DNA of 64,000 nt. It comes from Calditrichales bacterium (lineage in GTDB: Bacteria; Calditrichota; Calditrichia; Calditrichales; J004). Made by a program: the position numbers and the translations under genes. Positions 44,284-52,842 of the stretch are shown in pieces (position 1 is the first letter of the stretch; every line of letters begins with the position of its first letter). Location: positions 1 to 64,000 of the forward strand of contig WGCN01000216.1 of assembly GCA_015493745.1 (NCBI GenBank), in the 5' to 3' direction. Below the pieces are notes generated by a model. It did not search any database. It was not told the DNA's origin and was given only the letters and a program-made list of their open reading frames with translations.

Positions 44284-47200
44284 ATGCGCCTCATTTTTCT
44301 ATTGCTAACGCTGGTTTCATTTCTTTTTGCTCAGGATGAAATGCGACTGTTGCGCTTTCCGGCCATTCACGGCCAACAAATCGTTTTTACTTTTGCCGGA
44401 GACTTGTATACGGTACACGCCGATGGCGGTACCGCGCGTAAGCTCACCAACCATGACGGCTTTGAAATGTTTGCCCGCTTTTCACCCGATGGTAAAACAC
44501 TGGCTTTTACGGGACAGTATGACGGCAATACCGAAGTGTATATCATGCCCGCCGAAGGCGGCGCGCCGACCCGCCTGACCTATACGGCCACACTGGGCCG
44601 CGATGACGTGGCGGATCGCATGGGCCCCAATAATATTGTTATGGACTGGAAAAACGACGGTTCGCAGATTGCTTTCCGTTCACGCATGCGTTCGTTTAAT
44701 TCCTTTAACGGTTCCCTGTATCTGGTCGATCTCAAGGGCGACCTGCCGGAGCAAATCCCGGTTATCCGCGGTGGTTTTCTCTCCTTTTCTCCGGATGACT
44801 CTAAGATGGCCTATAACCGGGTCTTTCGCGAATTCCGTACCTGGAAACGGTACCGCGGCGGCATGGCCGACGATATCTGGATTTTTGATTTTAATAGCCA
44901 TCAACTGACCAATGTAACCAATAATCCCGCTCAGGATATCATACCGATGTGGATCGGCGACAATATCTACTTCTTGTCCGACCGTGATAAACGCATGAAT
45001 CTTTATGTCTATAATTTAAAGAGTAAGGAAACCCGTCAACTGACCCATTATAAGGAGTTTGACATAAAGTTTCCCTCCAATGACAGCCGTTTTATCGTTT
45101 ATGAAAACGGTGGATATATTTATAAATTCGATACACAGAGCGAAAAGGCGGAAAAGGTCACCATCCGTATCGCCGAGGATTTTCTCAGCGCCCGCCCGGA
45201 GCTGAAAAGTGTCAGTAAAACCATTGCCAACTATGAAATCAGTCCCGATGGCAAGCGCGCTTTGTTCGGGGCCCGCGGTGATGTTTTTACCGTTCCGGCC
45301 AAGGAAGGCATAACCCGTAACCTGACCCAATCACCGGCGGTACATGAGCGCGCGGCCAAGTGGTCGCCCGATGGCAAGTGGATCGCCTATATTTCCGATA
45401 AAAGCGGCGAGGATGAAATCTATATCCAGGCACAGGATGGCCTGTCCCCGCCGGTAAGGATTACAACGGACGGGAATACTTATAAATATACCCTGTACTG
45501 GTCACCGGACAGCAAAAAGCTGCTCTGGGGTGACCGCCGCCAGCGGTTGCGCTATGTGGATATCCGGGACAAAAAGATTGTCGATGTGGTGCAATCCAAA
45601 GTATGGGAAATCCGTGAATACGACTGGTCGCCCGACAGCCGGTATATCACCTATACCCTGCCCGAAGCGGAAGTAATGAACCGTATTTATATCTACTCCC
45701 TGAAAAGTAAAAAAAGCCTTCCGGTAACCGACGGTTGGTACAGTTCCGGCAACCCGCATTTCAGCGCCGACGGCAAGTACCTTTATTTTACCTCCAACAG
45801 GGATTTTAATCCCGTTTACAGCCGTACCGAATGGAATCATGCCTATACCGATATGGCCCGGGTCTATCTGATCACCTTGTCGGGCAAAACCGCCTCACCT
45901 TTTGCTCCGCAAAATGACGAAGTGAGCATAAAAAAATCCAAAAAGGAAAAAGAGAAAGAGGATGCTTCCTCAAAAGTATCCATAGATTTTAAGGATATCA
46001 GCGGACGTATTATCGGTTTGCCCGTAAAGGCATCGAATTACTTCAGTCTGGGTTCGGTGGCAGGCAAGGTCTTTTACCAGCGCCACGGCCGGGGGGATGA
46101 AAAAACCCACCTGTTGGTGTATAGCCTTAAGGATAAAAAGGAGACCGATCTGGGGGCCGTGGACGGGTATGAAATTTCCGCCGATGGCAAAAAGATGCTG
46201 GTCAATGCCTCCGGGGCTTACGCTATCATGGATATACCTTCCGGACCGGTAAAGATGGATAAAAAACTGAACCTGGCGGATATGCAGGTTTGGGTAAATA
46301 AAAAACTGGAATGGACGCAGATTTTTAACGAAGCCTGGCGCCAGATGCGCGAGTTCTTTTACGCTCCCAATATGCATGGGGTAGACTGGAAAGCGGTTCA
46401 TGACAAGTATGCCCAATTGTTACCCTATGTAAAACATCGCAACGATCTTACCTATATCCTGGGTGAGATGGTCGGTGAACTGAATGTGGGGCATGCCTAT
46501 GTGGGTGGCGGTGACCGCCCCAAGCCCAAACGCATAAAAATGGGGCTGCTGGGAGCGCAGGTGGTGAAGGATAAAAGCGGCTATTTTAAAATCACCCGTA
46601 TTCTTAAAGGACAAAACTGGAAAGAGGCCACCCGCTCTCCCTTAACCGAAGTGGGTGTAAATGCCCGTGAAGGGGATTTTATTTTAGCGGTTAATGGTGT
46701 TTCCACCAAAGGGCTGAACAACCTGTTTACCGTTTTGCAAAACACCGCCGGCAAGGAGGTGATTATTAAGCTGAACAGCACTCCCGCCCTTAAAGGGGCC
46801 CGGGATGTTATTATAAAACCCCTTGCCGATGAAGCGCCTCTTTACTATTACAACTGGGTTCAGGAAAATATCGAAAAGGTCAATAAGGCCACCGGCGGAA
46901 AAGTGGGTTATGTCCATATTCCCGATATGGGGGTAAACGGTTTAAATGAGTTCGCCAAGCATTTTTATCCGCAATTGCGCAAAAAGGCATTGATCGTTGA
47001 TGTGCGCGGAAACGGCGGTGGTAATGTTTCCCCCATGATCATTGAGCGCTTAAGGCGTGAAGCGGTCATGATAGACATTGCCCGCAACTCCATCCCGGAA
47101 ACCGATCCGGGACAGATGATCTATGGTCCGATGATTGCCCTGGCCGATGAATTCTCCGCTTCGGACGGTGATATTTTTACCTATCGCTTTAAGGCGCATA

Positions 47201-47502
47201 AGCTGGGCAAAGTGGTGGGTAAGCGTACCTGGGGCGGTGTGGTCGGCATCCGCGGCAGCCTGCCCTTTGTTGATGGCGGCAGTCTTCATAAACCGGAGTT
47301 TTCACGCTATGACCTGCAGGGAAAACAATGGATAATGGAAGGCGTGGGCGTGGAGCCGGATATTTTTGTCGATAATGATCCCTATAAAGAATATATGGGC
47401 GAAGACCAGCAGCTTAACCGGGCCATAGAGGAAATATTGAAAGAACTGAAAACCAAAGAGAAAACAATTCCTCCGGTACCGCCTTTCCCCGATAAACATT
47501 AA
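44284..47502 (+). CDS. Tricorn protease homologue (S41 family), exported
   Basis: 1072 residues. A signal peptide (LIFLLLTLVSFLFAQ) means it acts outside the cytoplasm. Residues about 20-330 and 330-600 form beta-propeller blades with repeated FSPDGKTLAFT and WSPDGKWIAYIS units. A C1-like helical region, a PDZ domain (about 755-850, VNAREGDFILAVNGVSTKGL) and the S41 core follow (GGKVGYVHIPDMG, VDVRGNGGG, DEFSASDGD). By alignment to tricorn the nucleophile should be S960 (SDG). These enzymes degrade peptides processively. A proline-rich tail ends the protein. The ribosome binding site is GGAGGAG. Confidence 0.95.
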   Translation: MRLIFLLLTLVSFLFAQDEMRLLRFPAIHGQQIVFTFAGDLYTVHADGGTARKLTNHDGFEMFARFSPDGKTLAFTGQYDGNTEVYIMPAEGGAPTRLTYTATLGRDDVADRMGPNNIVMDWKNDGSQIAFRSRMRSFNSFNGSLYLVDLKGDLPEQIPVIRGGFLSFSPDDSKMAYNRVFREFRTWKRYRGGMADDIWIFDFNSHQLTNVTNNPAQDIIPMWIGDNIYFLSDRDKRMNLYVYNLKSKETRQLTHYKEFDIKFPSNDSRFIVYENGGYIYKFDTQSEKAEKVTIRIAEDFLSARPELKSVSKTIANYEISPDGKRALFGARGDVFTVPAKEGITRNLTQSPAVHERAAKWSPDGKWIAYISDKSGEDEIYIQAQDGLSPPVRITTDGNTYKYTLYWSPDSKKLLWGDRRQRLRYVDIRDKKIVDVVQSKVWEIREYDWSPDSRYITYTLPEAEVMNRIYIYSLKSKKSLPVTDGWYSSGNPHFSADGKYLYFTSNRDFNPVYSRTEWNHAYTDMARVYLITLSGKTASPFAPQNDEVSIKKSKKEKEKEDASSKVSIDFKDISGRIIGLPVKASNYFSLGSVAGKVFYQRHGRGDEKTHLLVYSLKDKKETDLGAVDGYEISADGKKMLVNASGAYAIMDIPSGPVKMDKKLNLADMQVWVNKKLEWTQIFNEAWRQMREFFYAPNMHGVDWKAVHDKYAQLLPYVKHRNDLTYILGEMVGELNVGHAYVGGGDRPKPKRIKMGLLGAQVVKDKSGYFKITRILKGQNWKEATRSPLTEVGVNAREGDFILAVNGVSTKGLNNLFTVLQNTAGKEVIIKLNSTPALKGARDVIIKPLADEAPLYYYNWVQENIEKVNKATGGKVGYVHIPDMGVNGLNEFAKHFYPQLRKKALIVDVRGNGGGNVSPMIIERLRREAVMIDIARNSIPETDPGQMIYGPMIALADEFSASDGDIFTYRFKAHKLGKVVGKRTWGGVVGIRGSLPFVDGGSLHKPEFSRYDLQGKQWIMEGVGVEPDIFVDNDPYKEYMGEDQQLNRAIEEILKELKTKEKTIPPVPPFPDKH

Positions 47503-47521
47503 AAACGTTTATTCCTTATAT

Positions 47522-47554
47522 AAAAGCCATCGTAAAACGACGATGGCTTTTTTT
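47522..47554 (+). terminator. Intrinsic terminator after the tricorn gene
   Basis: AAAAGCCATCGT (47522-47533) and ACGATGGCTTTT (47540-47551) form a perfect 12-bp stem with a 6-base loop and a T-run, 20 bases after the stop codon. Confidence 0.9.
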
Positions 47555-47666
47555 GTAGGTTAAAAAATAAAACCGATTTACAAAAAAATCAGGAACCGAA
47601 TAAAAAAAACAATGTTTTGCTTTGCGGGCTACTTCCTGTATGAAAATATTTTGTAGATTGTTTGCC

Positions 47667-48833
47667 ATGCGTTACCTGATACTATTATTGCTTCCCCTGA
47701 TTCTTCTGGCCCGGCCGGGAAAAGATCCCTGGCATCCTCCGGAAACGGAAAAACTGCTTTGGATGCTCGATGATATCTATAACCTCGACTTTGACGGCTA
47801 TAAGCAAAAACAGCGGCTTTACCTGGCGGCTCACCCCGACAGACCCGAAGGGGTGTTTATAGAGGCCATCGCCCTGTGGATGCGGATTTTAACCGATATT
47901 TACAACCCGGAATATGACGGTATTTTTGTCAGCGCGCTGGATAGCCTGACCGATAAACTGGAAGAGTTTAAAGAAGATGAACATCTGGCGGAGGTGGCGG
48001 AGTTTTACATAAATGCCGCCGTCGGCTTTAAGGCCATTATGCATGTAACACGCCAGCAGTGGTTTTCCGCCGCCCTGGAAGGGCGTAGGGCCATAAGTGG
48101 CATCGAAAAGGCCATAGACGGCCGCTGGACGAATGCCGACGCCTACTTTGGCAGCGGGCTTTACCTTTATTATGCCGATATCATTCCTACCCGTTATCCC
48201 TTGCTGAAACCGCTTTTGCTTATCTATCCCGACGGTGACAAGGAGCGGGGCCTGAAAGACCTGGCCTATACGGCGGAAAACGGTCTGTTTGCCCGGGTGG
48301 TGGCGGCCTATATGTATAGTCTGATTCTGTATACCCGCGAAAAACGAACCTCCGATGCCTATAAGATCATGAGCGGCCTCTCCATGCGCTATCCGCAAAA
48401 TCCCATCTTTATGATGTGGCAGGCCAGCATGGCCATAAAGCTGGGCAATACCGACGAGGCCCTGCGTATTATGAAGGTTTATGAAAAGCGCATACGGGAG
48501 AAGCAGCCCTTTTATCCCGCGCATAAACAACGCATTGTGCAATTTCGCTATGGGCAAATTTATAGCCGCCGACAGGAATATGAAAAAGCCATCGCCCATT
48601 ATAAAAAGGCCCTGAAACCCATACCCGGCCTGCTGGGTGAGCGCCTGGAACGCTATGAAGTCTACAGCCGCCTGCAGATGGGCTACGTTTACGAACGGAT
48701 GAAAAGGGACGACCTGGCCCGGGAACAGTTTGAGCGGGTACTGCAAATGGGGGATTATCAGCAAAGCAGACGCTGGGCGCGGCAACATCTTAAAAAGATT
48801 GAGCAACGGCGGAAAACAGGCGGGAGCAGATAA
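47667..48833 (+). CDS. Exported TPR protein of unknown function
   Basis: About 388 residues from ATG at 47667, which gives a compact signal peptide (YLILLLLPLILLARPG). A start at 47640 would add nine residues; neither has a good ribosome binding site. The mature protein is helical with TPR-like pairs: AYKIMSGLSMRYPQNPIF, RIVQFRYGQIYSRRQEYEKA and SRLQMGYVYERMKRDDLARE. TPR domains bind partner proteins; the partner is not apparent. A strong terminator isolates it from the tricorn gene. Confidence 0.72.
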   Translation: MRYLILLLLPLILLARPGKDPWHPPETEKLLWMLDDIYNLDFDGYKQKQRLYLAAHPDRPEGVFIEAIALWMRILTDIYNPEYDGIFVSALDSLTDKLEEFKEDEHLAEVAEFYINAAVGFKAIMHVTRQQWFSAALEGRRAISGIEKAIDGRWTNADAYFGSGLYLYYADIIPTRYPLLKPLLLIYPDGDKERGLKDLAYTAENGLFARVVAAYMYSLILYTREKRTSDAYKIMSGLSMRYPQNPIFMMWQASMAIKLGNTDEALRIMKVYEKRIREKQPFYPAHKQRIVQFRYGQIYSRRQEYEKAIAHYKKALKPIPGLLGERLERYEVYSRLQMGYVYERMKRDDLAREQFERVLQMGDYQQSRRWARQHLKKIEQRRKTGGSR

Positions 48834-49031
48834 CCACAAGCGGTTGTATTTATTGGTAAAAATTCGATCGCATGTAACAACTGAACCAGGGTTTACGTAT
48901 GGTTTCTGATACCGCTAAGGCTGTTATTCTTTCCGTCTTTCCCTGCCGGGATATAGTGACCGGTGGTATGGATAGCAGTAAAGTATAAACCGCACCGTAC
49001 CTGTCCGGTGTGCCATTGGAGGATCATCCCG

Positions 49032-50135
49032 GTGAAGAAAAGTTTGGATGGAATCATAACAGGATCGGTTTTTGTCATTTTTTTGCTTTTATTAAATGCC
49101 TGCGCACCGGATGACGAATACCGGCAGCAATCACACCGTGATTTTTTAAAAGAACATCGTTTCAATATTGGCCAGCAAACCTTGCTATTCCGGGATACCC
49201 TGCGGCAACGGCCCCTGAAAACCGAAATATGGTACCCGGCCCGGGATACCAGTGGCGGTAACGCAAGCGCGGAATACCCTTTTAAACTTCCCCCGGTTTC
49301 CTTTAATGCCCGTCCGGTGGAAGGACGTTTTCCCCTTATTATTCTTTCACATGGCACGGGGGGAAACCGTTTCAGCCAAATGTGGCTGGCGGCGGAACTG
49401 GCCGGGGAGGGTTTTGTGGTTGCCACCGTTGATCACTGGGGTAACACACATGACAATAAAATCCCGGAATCTTTTATAAAAATTTGGGAACGTCCCGCTG
49501 ATGTAAGCTATCTTCTAAACCGTCTTCCGGGAGAGAGCCTGCTGGGAAGATATATTGACACCTCAGCTATCGGCGTAGCCGGCTTCTCCCTGGGGGGATA
49601 TACCGCCCTGGCTCTGGCGGGTGCGGAAATAGATTACGGACAGCTCCGTCTTTTTTCCAAAACGGATGAGGGACAGATCGAGTTTAATGTCCCTGAACTG
49701 GGAGACATCAGCTCCCTGTTAAATGAAGATTTTATAAGAAAGGCCGGCCGGGAGGGTCTCCATTTAAAAGATAACCGCATAAAAGCTTTTTTTGTAATGG
49801 CACCGGCATTGGGTCAAGGCTTTACGGAAATGCGGCAAATGGCGGCGGTGGACAGGCCTGTTTTTATTATTGGTGCCGTGGCGGATGAAAGAACCCCGGT
49901 GCAAACAAACGCCTATTATTATCATCAACTTATCACGGGATCCCGGTATGCCGAAATCGACGCTCCGGCGGGCCACTATGTTTTTATGAATGAAGCCCGG
50001 GCATTTTTAAAACGGCAGGCGCCCCGCGTTTTTAAAGATGCTCCCGGTGTAAACAGAATGGAAATACATAAAAAGGTTGCCAGGCAGGCTCTTGGCTTTT
50101 TTAACAAATATCTAAAACAGGTCGGGGAAAGGTAG
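49032..50135 (+). CDS. Alpha/beta-hydrolase lipoprotein (PAF-acetylhydrolase/dienelactone-hydrolase-like)
   Basis: 367 residues from GTG at 49032, which has GGAGG upstream and gives a lipoprotein signal with lipobox LNAC. The hydrolase fold shows TEIWYPA, LIILSHGTGGNRF (oxyanion region), VATVDHWGNTHDN, the nucleophile elbow VAGFSLGGY, and a late His in APAGHYVFMNE. Its shape resembles secreted lipases of the platelet-activating-factor acetylhydrolase type. The substrate, an ester or lipid, is not readable. Being lipid-anchored it would act in the periplasm or on the surface. Confidence 0.82.
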   Translation: MKKSLDGIITGSVFVIFLLLLNACAPDDEYRQQSHRDFLKEHRFNIGQQTLLFRDTLRQRPLKTEIWYPARDTSGGNASAEYPFKLPPVSFNARPVEGRFPLIILSHGTGGNRFSQMWLAAELAGEGFVVATVDHWGNTHDNKIPESFIKIWERPADVSYLLNRLPGESLLGRYIDTSAIGVAGFSLGGYTALALAGAEIDYGQLRLFSKTDEGQIEFNVPELGDISSLLNEDFIRKAGREGLHLKDNRIKAFFVMAPALGQGFTEMRQMAAVDRPVFIIGAVADERTPVQTNAYYYHQLITGSRYAEIDAPAGHYVFMNEARAFLKRQAPRVFKDAPGVNRMEIHKKVARQALGFFNKYLKQVGER

Positions 50136-50225
50136 AAAATGGGTATGACCTGTCTTTTCCGGCTTTTTAGGAGTATCTCCGTTTAAAAGGAATGTGATAT
50201 ATAAATGCTGTTTTGGGGAGGAAAA

Positions 50226-50822
50226 ATGAAAAATCTTTTTGATAAAAGCATACTGCTGGTACTTACCGGCATCACCTTTATCGGCGGTTATGCTTTTTTA
50301 AGATACGCCTATAAGGTAACGGACAGCACCCCGTTTACACAGGAGATTGTCCTGATCATCCTCGGCACGGTGGCCACCATACTCATTACAGCGCTGCTGT
50401 TGCGCAAACAATCGGCCGTGGAAATTGAAAAAGAACAGAGCATCAAGTTTATTGACCTTAAGACACGTACCTACGAAGATCTTATCGCTAAAATCGAAGA
50501 GATGACCCTGGGGCGTGATATCACGGACAGCGATGTGGTACGTTTACAGTTTATTACCCACCGTCTGGCCATATTTTCTTCTCCCCAGGTATTGGAAGAG
50601 TTTCAGCGCTTTTTGGAAGTGCTGATTCAAAAGACCCGCGATGGAAAAATCAGCCGGGATGATTCGGTTTCCCTGGCGGAAAGCCTGGCTAACCTTACCG
50701 TGAAAATCCGCGCCGATCTGATCGGAGAAATGGATTCAAGGGAGAATTACAGCAAGGACAAAATCCGCAAGCAAATCCTGATGAACTCCAGCGAGTCCAT
50801 GGAGCTGCTTATTAAGGGGTAG
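50226..50822 (+). CDS. Small inner membrane protein of unknown function
   Basis: 198 residues from ATG at 50226 with GGGGAGG upstream. Two membrane helices lie near residues 9-26 and 38-58. A cytoplasmic helical domain follows (KFIDLKTRTYEDLIAKIEEM and so on), rich in charged residues, that may form a coiled coil. No family was recognised. Its last bases overlap the convergent symporter gene by 11 bases. Confidence 0.62.
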   Translation: MKNLFDKSILLVLTGITFIGGYAFLRYAYKVTDSTPFTQEIVLIILGTVATILITALLLRKQSAVEIEKEQSIKFIDLKTRTYEDLIAKIEEMTLGRDITDSDVVRLQFITHRLAIFSSPQVLEEFQRFLEVLIQKTRDGKISRDDSVSLAESLANLTVKIRADLIGEMDSRENYSKDKIRKQILMNSSESMELLIKG

Positions 50823-52203
50823 CCTCCGGCTTCGTCTTTTGAACAAGAGTCCTGTGCCGGGCGATAAAGACCAGCAGGGCACTAAACAGCAATCCGGGAA
50901 TAAATGCGCGAAATCCCAAAAAATATCCCCCGTTGTATTCCGCCAGCAAATGCCAGCCTATGGTAAAAACGGATGACAGCAGCATGAGGGGAAAGATAAA
51001 CTTGCGGTCTATTGGCAGGGCGGGGAAGAGAGCCAGCAGAATCGGCCATATCAACGGCGGTATAAAAAGCGTTCCCAGCACAAACCACAGTTGTACCACC
51101 GAGGGAATCCAGACGATAAGCATCAAAGCCAGGGCCACACTGATGATCAGTCCCATTTTTGTGTAAAAACGTACTTCCAGATCACTCTCTTTACGGTTGA
51201 GCTGTGCCAGAATATCCCGGCCGATCGTTTGGGCCGATAAAAAGCTATAGCTGTCCACGGTAGACATGGTTACGGCCAGCAGAGCGGTAAAAAACAGCCC
51301 TTGCAGCAGCGGAGGCAAAACGGTTTCGGCCAGCAGCGGATAGATCATTAAGGGTTCGGAACCGGGGAAATAGACGGCGGCGTAAAGCGCGGTGGACAGG
51401 GTCAGCATATCGAACACAAACCAGAAGCCTATGGAGACTAACACCCCGTTCCGGGCGGTTTTTATATCCCGCGAGGCGGCTACCCGTTGATGAAAAGAAG
51501 GGTCGATGAATGTCCAGCTGGCGATAAAAAACCAGACCAGCATTTCCTGGAGAGAAAGCCCGCCGGTGACCGATTTTAAACGCGGGGAGAGCTGGCCCCA
51601 CATCTGTTGCGGAGAACCGTAAAAGTACCAGAGATAGGCCAGCAGGATGATAAAACCGCCATACATAAGCGCAAATTGCAACTTATCGGTTTTTACCACG
51701 GAGCGAAAGCCACCCCGGTAAATATAAGCCATGGAAAAGAGGGTTCCCGCCAGGGTGGAAACCAGCATGGACCAGCCCAGCAAGCGGCTGATAATGACGG
51801 CTGTACTAAGAATGTAGGGTGCCGGTGAGGTTAAAAAAAGGATGAGCAGGCTGCCCAGGGCCCCGGCTTTTTTACCGAAGTGGCGATAGAGCAGATCGGG
51901 AATGGACAGGTACGAGGCCCGCCGTAAGCGGGGAACCAGGAAAAAAGCAAACAGGGCCGCAAAAAAGTAATAGGGCAGGCCAAACACAAACCAGGTGGAA
52001 ATACCGTTTTCGGAGGCAAATTCTCCGATACCCAAAATACCGCCATACCAGGTGGTGACCAGCGTGGCCACCATCGCCGGCAGGGTCAGGGTGCGGTTGC
52101 TGAGCAGATATTCTTCCTGGGAATCGTCTCTGTTTTTGGCCTTCCAGCCCAGATAGGTCAGCAACAACAGATAGGCGCCAACGACCATAAGATCGGGTCT
52201 CAC
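50812..52203 (-). CDS. Sodium:solute symporter (SSS family), candidate thiamine transporter
   Basis: 463 residues with about 12-13 membrane helices. Family signs are the N-terminal GAYLLLLTYLGWKAKNRDDS with a following LSNRTLTLPAMVATL, TTWYGGILGIGEF and the central SWTFIDPSFHQRVAASRD. It lies 3 bases after the thiamine pyrophosphokinase gene, in a unit headed by a TPP riboswitch. Comparative genomics (family knowledge) has proposed SSS proteins under thiamine control as thiamine or precursor transporters, usually called ThiV. So the likely substrate is thiamine or its pyrimidine. That substrate is an inference from context. Confidence 0.85.
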   Translation of the reverse strand: MRPDLMVVGAYLLLLTYLGWKAKNRDDSQEEYLLSNRTLTLPAMVATLVTTWYGGILGIGEFASENGISTWFVFGLPYYFFAALFAFFLVPRLRRASYLSIPDLLYRHFGKKAGALGSLLILFLTSPAPYILSTAVIISRLLGWSMLVSTLAGTLFSMAYIYRGGFRSVVKTDKLQFALMYGGFIILLAYLWYFYGSPQQMWGQLSPRLKSVTGGLSLQEMLVWFFIASWTFIDPSFHQRVAASRDIKTARNGVLVSIGFWFVFDMLTLSTALYAAVYFPGSEPLMIYPLLAETVLPPLLQGLFFTALLAVTMSTVDSYSFLSAQTIGRDILAQLNRKESDLEVRFYTKMGLIISVALALMLIVWIPSVVQLWFVLGTLFIPPLIWPILLALFPALPIDRKFIFPLMLLSSVFTIGWHLLAEYNGGYFLGFRAFIPGLLFSALLVFIARHRTLVQKTKPEATP

Positions 52204-52206
52204 GTA

Positions 52207-52842
52207 TCAGTCCCATTGCCTGTAGAGCAAAATTTTACCGGAACCGATACTGATATGGGCCGGTTTTTCGCGGATAACATTGCTGACGCCAATAAAGGAG
52301 GCGTCAAGGGATTCCGTCCGTACGGGGTATTTAAATCCCTGGGTATGCACCCCCGCGGCACCGCTTAGGGTAAACAGGGAAACGGTGGTTCCCGGCGGAT
52401 CCTCCAGCGTATGCCGCCCCTCGCCCAGAAGTGTGAAACATCCCCGGTTGTCATAAATCCACAGGGGCCACTCTTCTTCATGATTATTGACAATGATCAG
52501 GTTAGCCAGGCTATGATCGGCGCGTCCCCCCAGCGCACCGATGATCATAACCCCGGCCGGATCGAGATCCTGCACATAGGCCAGGGCCTTCTGCAGGTCG
52601 GTTTGATTTTGATCCGGCACACGAATAATATTTTCCGTCTTCAAGACACGGGCATGCTCAGGATTGTATGAATCCAGATCACCGATAAGACGGTCAGGAG
52701 AGATGTTGTAATGATGGCAGTGGGCCAGTCCGCCATCAACGGCAATGATAAAATCGGCCTTGCGCCGCACCCGCTCTACCAGGGCCTTGCCCGGCCGTTC
52801 ACCATTGGCGATCAGAAGAATATTCTTTTTATTCAAAGGCAT
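52207..52842 (-). CDS. thiN: Thiamine pyrophosphokinase
   Basis: 211 residues from ATG at 52842; the start overlaps the end of the receptor gene by 14 bases, so translation is coupled. The catalytic region is clear: IIAVDGGLAHC, DRLIGDLDSYNP, DQNQTDLQKALAY and GALGGRADHSLANL. The C-terminal thiamine-binding beta domain has SLFTLSGAAGVHTQGFKYP and SNVIREKPAHISI. The enzyme transfers pyrophosphate from ATP to thiamine to make TPP, the ligand of the riboswitch upstream. This indicates uptake and activation of ready-made thiamine. Confidence 0.93.
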   Translation of the reverse strand: MPLNKKNILLIANGERPGKALVERVRRKADFIIAVDGGLAHCHHYNISPDRLIGDLDSYNPEHARVLKTENIIRVPDQNQTDLQKALAYVQDLDPAGVMIIGALGGRADHSLANLIIVNNHEEEWPLWIYDNRGCFTLLGEGRHTLEDPPGTTVSLFTLSGAAGVHTQGFKYPVRTESLDASFIGVSNVIREKPAHISIGSGKILLYRQWD